Below are positions 1 through 8,948 of a stretch of 34,133 nucleotides of DNA, piece after piece. Location: positions 186,811-220,943 of the forward strand of contig JBBHKE010002871.1 of the NCBI GenBank assembly GCA_037447655.1. The letters run 5' to 3'. Every line of letters starts with the position of its first letter. The stretch's first letter is position 1. Source of the stretch: Zygnema cylindricum (taxonomy: Eukaryota > Streptophyta > Zygnematophyceae > Zygnematales > Zygnemataceae). The position numbers and the translations under genes are program-made. A model generated the notes under the pieces. That model was not told the origin of the DNA, did not search any database, and worked only from the letters and a program-made list of their open reading frames with translations.

Positions 1-401
1 ATGGAATCTATCGCGTTAGTGCTTTCTTTCGATTGGATGCACGTAGGTTCTTGTTCTGACGGCGACCATTGTCAAAGATGACAAAAGCACAATATTTGAA
101 CTCGTATCCGTACAGACAGTCGCTAAATTAAATTACGTGAATGTACAATCTGTACGTTCGTTTTTTGTCCTTTTTGTCTATGTTTTGTCGTTCGTGTTTC
201 AGCGTGTAGCCGCAAATTCCGGATGTCAACGGATGGTGGAGGAGGCGTCACGGCACATTTTTCAACAAAGATTTTTTTGTGGTTTTCGTTGGATTTGATT
301 CCCGCCTGTCCGAAGGTGCGTGGCCTCCGAAGGCGCGTGGTGTATGTCACGTGTAAGGTTCCTATCTGATATCCATCGTGGATTGACGTCCATCGTGGAT
401 T
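1..401. other. Stretch without a supported gene
   Basis: No open frame here shows a recognisable motif. A direct repeat of TCCATCGTGGATTG lies at about 372-404, just before a cluster of inverted repeats. The sequence does not match the retroelements elsewhere in the window as far as I can see. Confidence 0.5.
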
Positions 402-516
402 GTACGTGTAAAAATTTTACACGTACAGTGTCTAGCTAGTCTTCTCACTCAGAAGTCTAGCTAGACAATGGAAGTTCTCAGGCTATTCTCTCCCTGAGGA
501 GACTAGCTAGACACTG
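402..516. repeat. Cluster of nested inverted repeats (foldback)
   Basis: Two perfect inverted repeats abut. Arms 402-413 and 415-426 (12 bp, 1-nt spacer) are followed by arms 426-441 and 501-516 (16 bp, 59-nt spacer). A third copy of the TCTAGCTAGA core at 456-465 can pair with either outer arm, so several alternative folds are possible. Such a structure could be the end of a foldback-type transposon or a recombination scar; no partner end was found in the window. Confidence 0.7.
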
Positions 517-579
517 GATAAAATGACCGTTTGCTCCGAAAACACATAATTGGACGGTTGACGTTGTCGCCCAAAAGTT

Positions 580-896
580 TGGAATTACGTTAAAGGGGAA
601 GGAGAAGACAAACTAATTTTCTCCGTTTAAGTGGACTATTTTTTGATTACTTTCGACCGTCTAAAGAAAATCAACGAATTGAAGGCTTTTCTACGCATTT
701 ATTTTAAGGTAACAGGCCTCTGAGACGACCGTTACATTTTGGGGATCGAAGTATTAAAATATTCTAACGAAAATATCAAACCGAGTCAAGCTCAATACTG
801 CAGAGAAGTGTTAGAGCGGTTTGGCATGTCAAATGCGAAACCACTTTCTATGCACTTGGATCCCAAGTGTCACTTAAAGGAAGTTTGAAGAGGAAT
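580..896 (+). pseudogene. Copia family 1 reverse transcriptase fragment (plus strand)
   Basis: The plus-strand translation matches the RT of the complete element at 6314-12431, from the residues before the YVDD box to the FEEE segment before the YREAI block. The YVDD box reads stop-V-D-Y, and further in-frame stops follow, so it is dead. Homology ends at GAGGAAT, where the sequence joins head-to-head with a minus-strand copy of the same RT region. The next RT residues reappear on the plus strand at 12437, so this is probably the left half of an old copy split by later events; that last point is inference. Confidence 0.8.
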
Positions 897-902
897 CCAA
901 AC

Positions 903-1404
903 CATAGTTCAAAAGTAGGTGAAAGTAGGCCCATACAATATGCCAATTGTATGCAAAACATACAATATGGCCTTAAGACCCATATTGTATTGGTCGCAAA
1001 ATGAAAAAAATAGTAACAGGGTTGAGTTGCACATTGATCGATAGAGAATTAAACGTCATGTCTAAATTTTAAAAAACATTCGGACAAAAAAAAAATCCGT
1101 GAGTTTTGAGGTGTTTTTTATTTATACCGTCAGATTCGGACAATCGGACGGTCGCTGATCAGAGTAGCGATCTAAGAAGATCACATGAAAAGCCCATAAT
1201 ACAACTCATCCTACGCTGTGTCAGCTCGCTGAAAATTTCGTCCAGCGGCGTGCGCTTACTATGATCATACGTCAGATTCGTACGTTTATACAAAAGTGTG
1301 CACAAACGCACACACATACAGTATGCTTACTCTGCGCGAGTTTTGTGCCAAGTTTTGTGCGCCTACCAAAGGCCTACCATAAAAACGCATACTTTTGAAC
1401 TATG
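903..1404 (-). mobile_element. MITE copy A (hAT-like, non-autonomous)
   Basis: A 502-bp element bounded by terminal inverted repeats beginning CATAGTTCAAAAGTA and flanked by a perfect 8-bp direct repeat ATCCAAAC (895-902 and 1405-1412). It carries no coding sequence. It is the same family as 13106-13597, in the opposite orientation, and includes the subterminal palindrome around ACAATATGG/CCATATTGT. An 8-bp target duplication is typical of hAT transposons but is also seen in P and Merlin groups, and the terminus CATAG is not a perfect hAT end, so the superfamily is tentative. Confidence 0.85.
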
Positions 1405-2418
1405 ATCCAAACAGCTTGCCGATTTGTACGTCAGTCCAACCTCAATAGTACCAGCCAAAAATCGAAGGAAATGTTTCACGGCCTCCCTATGGGATTTCTT
1501 CGGTTCATGACAAAAAGTTGAAACTGCCACAACTGCCGTAGCAATATCCGGACTAGTACCCCTCACTCACGTACATAAGATTTCCAATGGCTTCTCGATA
1601 TGGAACGTCGACTTACAATTCCTCCTCAAACTTCCTTAAGTGACACTTGGGATCCATGGGAGTAGAAAGTAGTTTCGCATCTGACATGCCAAACTGCTCT
1701 AATACTTCTCTACAGTATTGAGCTTGACTCGTTTTGATATCTTCATTAGGATATCTTATCACTTTTATCCCCAAAAATTAACGGACATCTCCGAGGTCTG
1801 TTACCTTAAAATAAATGCGTGGGAAAGCCTTCAATTTGTAAATTTTCTGTAAACTGTCAGAAGTCATCAAAAAATCCTCCACATAAAGTGAGAAAATTAT
1901 TTTTCTTCTCCTTCCCCTTTAACGTAAACGCCCGAATCTGAAGTAGTCCGTTTAAATCCGAAATTGGTTAATATTGAATGTATCCGGAGATACAAAGTAC
2001 AGGGCGCCTGCTTCGACCCGTACGGAGACTTTGCTTCAACCTATACAAAGACTTTCACAAGCGCCATACCTTCCCTTTCTTCGAGGCAACTCTCTGATCA
2101 TTCGTAGAAATCTAACTTTACAAGTGGCGCATATGTCTCTATAAAATCAATTATTTCAAATTGCTGAAAACCTTTAGATACTAGTCTAGCTTTATACTTA
2201 ATTACTCTTCCAAAAACTCCGATTTTTGTCTTGAAGACCTAGTTCGCAATGATCACCTTCTTCCCCTCCGGTAAATCAACTTCCTAAAATGTTCGATTCT
2301 CTACGATGGATTTATATTCTTTCTTCCAAGTCGACTGCCATTTTGACTCCCAATCACCCGAATTTCTTCCTTTAGAATAAGATCGGGGGTCACCGACAGA
2401 GTTCTCAGAAAATGATTG
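1405..2418 (-). pseudogene. Relic reverse transcriptase and start of RNase H
   Basis: The frame continues directly from the conserved stop at 2421-2419, with residues matching QS..ENSVGDP, ESKW, VENRTF, PEGKK and on to the RT core of the complete element. The catalytic YVDD box reads YVED (Asp to Glu), and several stops are present. Homology ends after GLTYKSASCLD, close to where the plus-strand fragment at 12437-12637 also ends. The gene cannot encode an active polymerase. Confidence 0.82.
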
Positions 2419-2440
2419 TTAGAGGAGGAAATCCTCCTCT
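2419..2440 (-). promoter_or_regulatory. Conserved stop with hairpin at the IN-RT boundary (relic copy)
   Basis: On the minus strand a perfect 9-bp inverted repeat (arms 2440-2432 and 2429-2421, 2-nt loop) ends on the first base of TAA (2421-2419), followed by CAA TCA. The complete element has the same hairpin sequence and a TAG at the identical codon, also followed by CAA TCA. The motif stop-CARYYA is the tobamovirus-type readthrough context. Function is inferred; position and sequence are seen directly. Confidence 0.6.
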
Positions 2441-3812
2441 TTAGTCACCGAAATGAAGTAATGTGAATTTTCAATGTTTCGTTTTTTTTGGTTGAAAGAC
2501 AATCTGGCCTTTTTTTCTTTCCCTAGATTCTTGTGTACTCCTCAATTTTACATATGACTCTTTGTCTTTATCCAAATAGATTTGATTTGAGGAGCATGAT
2601 TTTGAACTCGTAGAATTTTGAGATTCTGGTGACATTTGAGAATTTAGATGTCATGATTCAACATCAATGTTTTCATTTTTTTCTTCAATGTCTAATTTTT
2701 TTTCCCCCTTTTAACATTGAAAGCTTGAGCATGCTCATTATCGTCATCAAACTCCTCAATGTCTCAGAAATTGGAAATTTTGGATTCATTATGAAAATCC
2801 AAAATTTTATGCAATTTTGCCGATCACTCAACTGCAGATTTCAAGTCCTCATTGAAATTCAATTTTTTTTATTCAATAATTGATTCAATTGCGTGTCGTG
2901 TGGGATCATAAATTTGGTAAAAATTCCCTCGCGAGCTTTATCCTAAAAAAAATCACGACCAACTCGATGAAATTTCCCTCGCTGATTTTGTGATTTTATA
3001 TACACCGTAGCGTGACATCCCCAAATCAACAAGTGGTTTAGAGTTGGTTTTACTGTCGTACCACAAATCATGAGGCATTTTATTGCCCAAAATCGATGTG
3101 AGTCATTAATTACATGTATCGTTAGCGGTTAAAAGTGCATCTTCCCAAAGTGACATAGATCGACCGGATGCATGCACCATAGCTCAAACCATTTCTTAAA
3201 TGTTTGCGTTTTGCGTTCAGATACTCCATTTTATTTTGGGGAGTAAGGTGTCGTATATTGATTTTTTTCCCCATTCTCGACAATATTTATCAAAAGCAAT
3301 AATTTCACAGCTATTATCCGATCGAATGGACTCCAAGTTTCTCTCACATTGTTGTTTCGTCATGACATGCCACTCCTTCAACCTCTCTACTGCTTCAGTT
3401 TTTTTTTGAAAGAATCACCCATGAAAATCGAGAGTAATCATCAACAATGACTATGATGTAACGATTCCCTCCAATACTCTCCCGTTTTACATGTCCACAC
3501 GAATCGATGTGGATTAATCCGAGAGGACGTGATGACCGAAACTTAGTATCTTTCAGTGGATGAAGTTTTTGGATTTGTTTCCCTTGAATACACCTCTCGC
3601 ATCCATTAACTTTTTGTCCCGAGGCCAAATCCAAGCGTCTCACAAAACCGTTTTTTATCATTCGCCTTAAACTCCCCTCAGCTGTGTGGCACATCCGGTG
3701 TTGCCAAAGACTGAAGCATCCTTTAAATTCTGAGATTTGATTTAGAATTATATCCGGATATGAATCTATTTTAGGTTGCCGCCAAACTGTTCGACTATGC
3801 ATAGTTTCCATG
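2422..3812 (-). pseudogene. Relic integrase
   Basis: The clearest block is 3811-3395: a GAG-pre-integrase zinc region (LWQHRMCHTAEGSL, then CERC) followed by the start of the integrase core (HIDSCGH, IVDDYSRFSW). The first zinc-binding His is Gln in this copy. Further downstream, residues matching the second catalytic Asp (RSDN) and the AFDKYCREWG segment are recognisable around 3330-3260. The C-terminal tail ends in EEDFLL just before the conserved stop. The frame is broken by stops and shifts. Confidence 0.8.
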
Positions 3813-4140
3813 ACTTCCCCTTCACCTATGACGACTCCTTTTTTATAAACAATGTGAATGGTTGAATCCCAAGGGCATGTACACTACCACCCGTGCGCTG
3901 GATTTGTAGGACATTCAGTAAATTAAGCGAACCATCGAGAATATAAAGTACATTGACCAAACGGGTAAGAGTGACGTAATATCTCCCTTCGGAATTAAAT
4001 GTGAGAAGGTCTAAACAGACGGTTCCCACATTGGTGATAGAGATAATTTGTCCGCTTGCAACCGTGATTTTCTCTGAATCGTCAACTGCCGCAAGTCATC
4101 AAAGAGTGTCACATTTGTGCAAACATAATGTGATGCTCCC
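3813..4140 (-). pseudogene. Relic aspartic protease
   Basis: Translation matches the protease of the complete element (ARLVNVLYIPDGS versus TRLVNVLYILDGS here). The active-site DSGASHHVC motif reads FAGASHYVC, so the catalytic Asp and the following Ser are lost. Frameshifts separate it from both gag and integrase. Confidence 0.78.
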
Positions 4141-5767
4141 GCGAAATATTTAATTTTTGCTGATGAATCAACCGAGAGGCTGAGATAAGAAAATGTATGA
4201 GCACCTACTCCCTCTCACTCTTTATATCCACCATCTCCGATAAAATGTCCTTGACCGCCAAAACAGCCACCACCACGGCCTCCAAAACGTCCTCATCCTT
4301 GGTTGTATATACGACCTTCTCTACGGCCGCCATTATAGCCACCACGGCCGCCATTGAATCCACCTCTACCACCTCCACCTTCGCCTTCCGATTTTGCATA
4401 GCATTGAGAGCTTAAGTGCTCCCACTTGCCGCAAAAATAGCATTGTCGATCATTGTTGGGACACGACACTGCAAAATGCCCAAGTTTGTTGCATTGAAAA
4501 CATGCAACAGAATTCAGATCGAGGGCCGACGGAAAGGGCTTTGAATTTCCATTCTTCACTTGTCCCTTTCCTCTACCTCGTGGGCCTCCGCCCCTTCCTC
4601 CTCCATTTTTGCCACCACGGAGATAAGAGAAGTCGGCCAAATTAGAATTGGTTGTGTTTAAAGAACCGGAGGGAGGAGTACTCCAATAAGAATTCACTCA
4701 ATTATCTTCGTTATCTTTTAAATATGAGATTATAAATTCGTAAGTTAACTTCTTTTTCCCTCTCAAAATTTCTTTGAGATTGACAAGCTTATTCTGCAAG
4801 GCATTTAGGAAGGCGGTCACTTTATCCGTCTAAATAATAATTTGACCGGTAGCCGCAAGTCCCTCCCCAATAATATTGAAACGTTTCGATGCATCTTCAA
4901 TCGACTCATTCGGATTCATTTTGAAATTCAGATATTTGTATACGCATGTTGGCCAAAGTTTTGAATTCCTTTCTCAAATTCATTTTCAATGGCTTGCTAA
5001 CAATCATGTGTCAGAAAGTAATCATGAACTGCGGGCGTACAAGTTTTTATCAATCTTGTGAAAGCGGCAACATTCTTTCGTCTCCGTCTATTCCTCGCCT
5101 TTCGGTCAAAAACCCGCATGGGCTGTGGGCGTACAAGTTTGCATCAATCTTGTGAAAGCGACAACATTCCTTCGTTTCCATCTATTTCTCGCCTTTCGGT
5201 CAGAAATCAGCATGAGCTCCCCTCAATAACAATTTTTCAAAGACGCCGAAGGAGAAGCTGTCCTTTAAAGTATCTCTTTCGTTCCATTGAAGAAAACGAC
5301 TTTCCTTCCATTGAAGAGAACGACTTTGCTAGGCATCTGTATCAGTTTGTCATCTTCCTCATCACTGTCCTCCTCCAATTCAGACTCATCTTCTGCCTCA
5401 AATTTCCCTTTCCGAATTCTTTCCCTTTTTGAATTCTTTCTCTCTAGCCATCTTCAGTTTTTCCTTCAATGGATCAGCTATCTCTACTGACAACTTGCAG
5501 CCTGCCCCCAGCTGAGAGTACACTCTGAAGAAATCCAATCAACAACGTTGAAGTCTCTCCTCCGTAGAAACACCCCTGATCCACCTTCATTTTGTTGTAC
5601 AAATGTATCTGTAGGAAACGTGTCTTCTTTTTCTACAAATTGGGCAGCACTAAAGCCCCTGCGACTCAGCTCTGACAACTCAGCTCAAGAGTGTCAGCTC
5701 AAGAGAGTCAGACTGCAGATTGAGGTGCAGACTGTGCAGGTGCAGTCTTTTTCTTCTTTCCTCCCAT
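4141..5767 (-). pseudogene. Relic gag with two zinc knuckles
   Basis: The start MGGKKKK is preserved at 5767, and the segment GFSAAQF...EDTFP near 5650 matches the N-terminal region of the complete element's Gag. Two CCHC knuckles, CFQCNKLGHFAVSC and CYFCGKWEHLSSQC, lie in the open block 4697-4293 and are followed by a Gly/Arg-rich (RGG) tail. The frame is interrupted by stops soon after the start, by a 94-bp tandem duplication (5031-5218) and by a 24-bp duplication (5282-5329). Confidence 0.82.
5031..5218. repeat. 94-bp tandem duplication in relic gag
   Basis: The block starting G(C/T)GGGCGTACAAG at 5031 is repeated from 5125 with about a dozen differences. The complete element has this region once (its antisense translation at 7500-7730 is single-copy). 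Ninety-four is not a multiple of three, so the duplication shifts the frame. Confidence 0.8.
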
Positions 5768-5836
5768 AGTAATACTACAAGTCACTGCTGAATTACCAAT
5801 AACGGATACAATAACGGATACATAGGAATTCAACCT

Positions 5837-5848
5837 GTTTTGATACCA
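5837..5848 (-). other. Degenerate primer-binding site of the relic
   Basis: Minus strand TGGTATCAAAAC lies two bases after the LTR end (CTATCA) and differs from the intact site TGGTATCAGAGC of the complete element at two positions. Spacing and position fix the orientation of the relic. Confidence 0.7.
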
Positions 5849-5850
5849 AA

Positions 5851-6313
5851 TGATAGAAAAAGATCACGGCCATCAATTGTACAAAACATCACATCATTTC
5901 AGAAAACATTCGGAAGATGCGGATGCGTTCAGAAATCTTAAGTCCACAAAGTTCCGCAACCAAAGATATTTATTTAATAGGAGATCTTTTTTTTTTACAA
6001 CATGTTCTTTCTTCCTTCACTTTTGAATATAAACCTGTTTACCTCTGTTTTCTAAAATACTTCTGACTAACGACTTAAAGCTACCACTAACACTTACTGA
6101 TAAAACTGAATATTAAGACGTGACAAAAGGTAGGCGAACGTGCGCCTAATCAGACAGCGCGCGCCAAAACTGAATGGCGCGCACTGAACTGAACGTAACA
6201 TATACGTCGCACTAAATAACATTAGCCACCGTACAGGACGACACGCAACGGACGAAACAGAAAAACAATACAAAAATAAAATTGAAACCGGACAGGAATC
6301 CAGAACTAAATAT
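5851..6313 (-). repeat. Partial 5' LTR of the minus-strand relic
   Basis: This 463-bp noncoding block lies directly upstream, in the element's sense, of the degenerate primer-binding site and ends in CA on the minus strand. It shares short similarities with the LTR of the complete element (for example GTGAAGGAAGAAAG near its 3' part) but is otherwise strongly diverged. It stops at the insertion point of the complete element without a clear TG terminus, so its start is probably missing. Confidence 0.6.
6309..6313. repeat. Left target-site duplication AATAT
   Basis: The five bases before the 5' LTR are identical to those after the 3' LTR (12432-12436). Five bp is the usual duplication made by copia integrases. 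Confidence 0.92.
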
Positions 6314-6859
6314 TGTTAGGAATTCAATGTGTAAATTATGTTCAGTCTCGCGTTTTAATTCAGTTTGCGTTCTCAGTTATATATTAATGTTCAGTTGACG
6401 TCGGCAGGTTATGTTTTCCCGATACTCCCTGTTTAGTTTGAGTGTCTGTTAAGGTTCGTGACATGTGGTACTGTACGGTTGGTGAATTCTTTAGTGCGTA
6501 GAACCGTGGTACGGTCTTAGGTCCAGGTCATGTTCGGTTTCGGCGCACTAATGTCTTATTTGGCGTTTCAGCGCCTAAGTGTCAAAAATTGGTGAAAGTG
6601 GAGTCTGAGTGGAACTGTGACAGAAGTAGTATAGTTGTGTCTTCTGGTGATGTTGGAAGAAAGTATTTTTAGGAGGAGTGTAGTATAGTTTGATATATCA
6701 GAAAAGGAAGTGAAGTTGAAGGAAGAAAGGGGATGTAAAAATTCGATTGAATATATTTTCTATTTGGTCGAGTTCCTTTATTATCTGTGAATTTCTGATG
6801 TCTGGTATATCTCAATGCTTCCGCTGAAGATGTATGCATAAATGTTCCTTTTTATAACA
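6314..6859 (+). repeat. 5' LTR of the complete copia element
   Basis: 546 bp, from TGTTAGG to TATAACA, with a short terminal inverted repeat TGTTA/TAACA. A TATA-like string (TATATATTAA, 6378-6387) lies near the start and further AT-rich strings lie later; which one acts as promoter cannot be told from sequence alone. The 3' LTR at 11885 is nearly identical. Confidence 0.95.
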
Positions 6860-6861
6860 AG

Positions 6862-6876
6862 TGGTATCAGAGCGGG
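6862..6876 (+). other. Primer-binding site, initiator tRNA-Met type
   Basis: TGGTATCAGAGCGGG begins two bases after the LTR end. It is complementary to the 3' end of the plant-type initiator methionine tRNA, the usual minus-strand primer for plant copia elements. Confidence 0.93.
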
Positions 6877-6877
6877 T

Positions 6878-6917
6878 AAAAGCTCCTAGTAGTAGAAAAG
6901 CTCTCAGTAGTAGAAAT
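6878..6917 (+). repeat. Imperfect 20-bp tandem repeat in the leader
   Basis: Two copies of AAAAGCTC(C/T)(T/C)AGTAGTAGA lie in tandem between the primer-binding site and gag. No role is known. Confidence 0.55.
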
Positions 6918-6943
6918 CACTGTCATCAGTCAGTGTGGCGAGT

Positions 6944-7101
6944 GTTGCTGCAATGGGAGGAAAGAAGAAGAAGGCTGCAGCTCCGCAGCCTACATCTGTG
7001 CAGTCTGACACTCTAGAGCCGAGTTGCTGCAATGGGAGGAAAGAAGAAGAAGGCTGCAGCTCCGCAGCCTACATCTGTGCAGTCTGACACTCTAGAGCCG
7101 A
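6944..7101 (+). repeat. 79-bp tandem duplication across the gag start
   Basis: The block holding GTTGCTGCAATGGGAGG and the first 23 codons of gag occurs twice, 79 bp apart (ATGs at 6953 and 7032). Because 79 is not a multiple of three, the first ATG opens a different frame from gag. The two copies are identical as far as I can see, so the event is recent. Confidence 0.9.
6953..7087 (+). CDS. Upstream ORF created by the 79-bp duplication (44 aa)
   Basis: The first ATG has the same context (CTGCAATGG) as the real gag start. Its frame runs through the first duplicate, enters the second in another frame (Cys-Cys-Asn-Gly-Arg-Lys...) and stops at TGA 7085-7087, 53 bases inside gag. A scanning ribosome would meet this ATG first, so it should reduce Gag translation unless leaky scanning occurs. 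Its existence as an ORF is certain; its translation is inference. Confidence 0.5.
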   Translation: MGGKKKKAAAPQPTSVQSDTLEPSCCNGRKEEEGCSSAAYICAV

Positions 7102-8948
7102 GTCACAAGGGCTTCAGTGCTGCCCAGTTCGAAGAAGAAGAAGACACGTTTCCACTAGATGATTATGAACAGGAGGAAGTAGGAGGAGCAAGGGTGTTTC
7201 TGACGGAGGAGAGACTTCAGACACCGGAGGAGAGACTTCAGACACTGTTGACTGGAGTTCTACAGAGTGTGCTCTCAGCTGCCCCTCAGGGGGGCAGGCT
7301 GCGAATTGGTAACAATGATGGTTACTATGAAACTGAAGAAGAGAGGAGAGAAAGGATTCGAAAGGGGAAATTCGCAGCTGAAAATGAGTCTGATTTGGAG
7401 GAGGACAGTGATGAGGAAGAATTGATTCAGATGCCTGGCAAAGTCGTTCTCTTCAATGGAACGAATTACTATATTTGGAAGCGATATATTAAAGGACAGC
7501 TAGAACTTCGGCATCTTTGGAAAATTGTTACTGGAGAGGAGACCATGCCAATTTCTGATCGAAAGGCTAGAAATAGATGGAAACGAAAGAATGTCGCTGC
7601 CTATACTGGCCTTATGCAAACTTGTACGCCCGCTGTTCATGATTATTTTCTGACGCACGATTCTGCTCATAAATGTTGGCGGGCTATCGAGAATGAATTT
7701 GAAAAAGGAAATCAAAATCGCGGCCAACATGCATATACCGAATTTCTCAATTTTAAGTTGAATCCGAATGAATCAATAGGAGATGCTTCGAAACGCTTCA
7801 ATATTATTGTGGAACGACTGGCAGCCACCGGTCGGTTTGTCATTGAGGCGGATAAAGTTACCGGCTTTCTCAATGCCTTGCCGGATAGGCTTGTCCATCT
7901 CAAAGAAATTTTGAGTGTGAAAAAGAGGTTAACTTACGTGTTTGTATTATCCTATTTAAAAGATAACGAAGATAATCGAGTGAGTTCTTCTCGGAGAACT
8001 CCTTCCGGTACTCCGAACGCCACCGTTCCGAATTCAGGCGATCTATTTTCTTTGCGTGGTTGCGGAAGTGGAGGAGGAAGGGGTGGAGGCCCACGAGGTA
8101 GAGGAAGGGGACAAGCAAAAGGAGGAAATCAAAAACCATTTTCTGCCGCCCCCGATCTGAACTCTGTTGCATGCTTTCAATGCAACAAGCTCGGACATAT
8201 GGCGGTATCATGTCCTGATAAGGAGCGACAATGTTATTATTGCGGCAAATGGGGGCATGTGAGTCCTCAATGTTACGCAAAATCGGAGTCCGAAGGAGGA
8301 GGTGGTAGAGGAGGAGCTAATGGTGGCCGAAGCGGTTCTAATAGTGGTCGTGGTGGTGGCCGATTCGGCGGCCGAGGAGGAGGACGTCTTGGTAGTCGTG
8401 GAGGGGGTCGAAATGGTGGCCGATTTGGAGGCCATGGAAATTATATGGGAAATCGAAATGACGATTATGAAGAAGAAGAGGAATCATGTGCTCAGATTTC
8501 CTCATGTCTAAATTTATCTATAAATTCACTCAATCAAAAGTCAAAATCGGAGAAAAAGTGGGTGATTGATTCCGGAGCGTCGCATCACGTTTGTACCGAT
8601 GTAACGCTATTTAATGACTTGCGGCAATTGACGGTTCCTAAATTAATTACAGTGGCAAGTGGGCAAGTCATTACGGTTGGAAAAGTAGGCACGGTCCGAA
8701 TTGACCTACCTACTTATCGTTTTGATGGCACGGAACGCTTGACAAAAGCTCGTCTAGTGAATGTTTTATACATTCCGGACGGATCGGTAAATCTTCTAAG
8801 TGTACCTCAAATTCAGTGCGCGGGTGGAAGTGTACTTGCACTTGGTGACTCTTCAATTCAAATTAAAAATTCAAAAGGAGTTATCATTGGTGAAGGAGAG
8901 GTGACAGAAAATCTGCATAGTCGGCTGATTTGGCGCCGACCGAAGTGA
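7032..8948 (+). CDS. Gag-protease polyprotein segment (638 aa)
   Basis: The start MGGKKKK is chosen because it is also present in the diverged relic. An acidic N-terminal extension (about residues 1-130) precedes the copia Gag core, with NGTNYYIWK near residue 140 and the LxxLxxLP-type segment near 280. Two CCHC zinc knuckles (381-394 and 401-414) and Gly/Arg-rich RGG runs before and after them suggest RNA binding. The protease active site is D513-S-G-A in WVIDSGASHHVC. The segment ends at TGA 8946-8948 right after LIWRRPK. The reading frame continues without a shift into integrase, so this TGA is either a lesion (the relic has ATA here) or a second leaky stop; I favour a lesion. Confidence 0.92.
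   Translation: MGGKKKKAAAPQPTSVQSDTLEPSHKGFSAAQFEEEEDTFPLDDYEQEEVGGARVFLTEERLQTPEERLQTLLTGVLQSVLSAAPQGGRLRIGNNDGYYETEEERRERIRKGKFAAENESDLEEDSDEEELIQMPGKVVLFNGTNYYIWKRYIKGQLELRHLWKIVTGEETMPISDRKARNRWKRKNVAAYTGLMQTCTPAVHDYFLTHDSAHKCWRAIENEFEKGNQNRGQHAYTEFLNFKLNPNESIGDASKRFNIIVERLAATGRFVIEADKVTGFLNALPDRLVHLKEILSVKKRLTYVFVLSYLKDNEDNRVSSSRRTPSGTPNATVPNSGDLFSLRGCGSGGGRGGGPRGRGRGQAKGGNQKPFSAAPDLNSVACFQCNKLGHMAVSCPDKERQCYYCGKWGHVSPQCYAKSESEGGGGRGGANGGRSGSNSGRGGGRFGGRGGGRLGSRGGGRNGGRFGGHGNYMGNRNDDYEEEEESCAQISSCLNLSINSLNQKSKSEKKWVIDSGASHHVCTDVTLFNDLRQLTVPKLITVASGQVITVGKVGTVRIDLPTYRFDGTERLTKARLVNVLYIPDGSVNLLSVPQIQCAGGSVLALGDSSIQIKNSKGVIIGEGEVTENLHSRLIWRRPK
7204..7245 (+). repeat. 21-bp in-frame tandem duplication in gag
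   Basis: Two 21-bp copies of CGGAGGAGAGACTTCAGACAC give a repeated EERLQTP heptad in the Gag N-terminal region. The relic has one copy, so this arose in the younger lineage and keeps the frame. Confidence 0.85.

Larger units (their letters stand above)
1405..6313 (-). mobile_element. Decayed copia family 1 element, minus strand
   Basis: Read on the minus strand this contains, in order, a partial 5' LTR (6313-5851), a degenerate primer-binding site, gag with two zinc knuckles, protease, integrase, RT and the start of RNase H, ending at 1405. Protein similarity to the complete element at 6314-12431 is clear throughout, at very roughly 75-80% nucleotide identity where I aligned it by eye. Many stops and frameshifts interrupt the frame, the 3' part of RNase H and the 3' LTR are absent, and the 5' end abuts the insertion site of the complete element. 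Confidence 0.88.
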
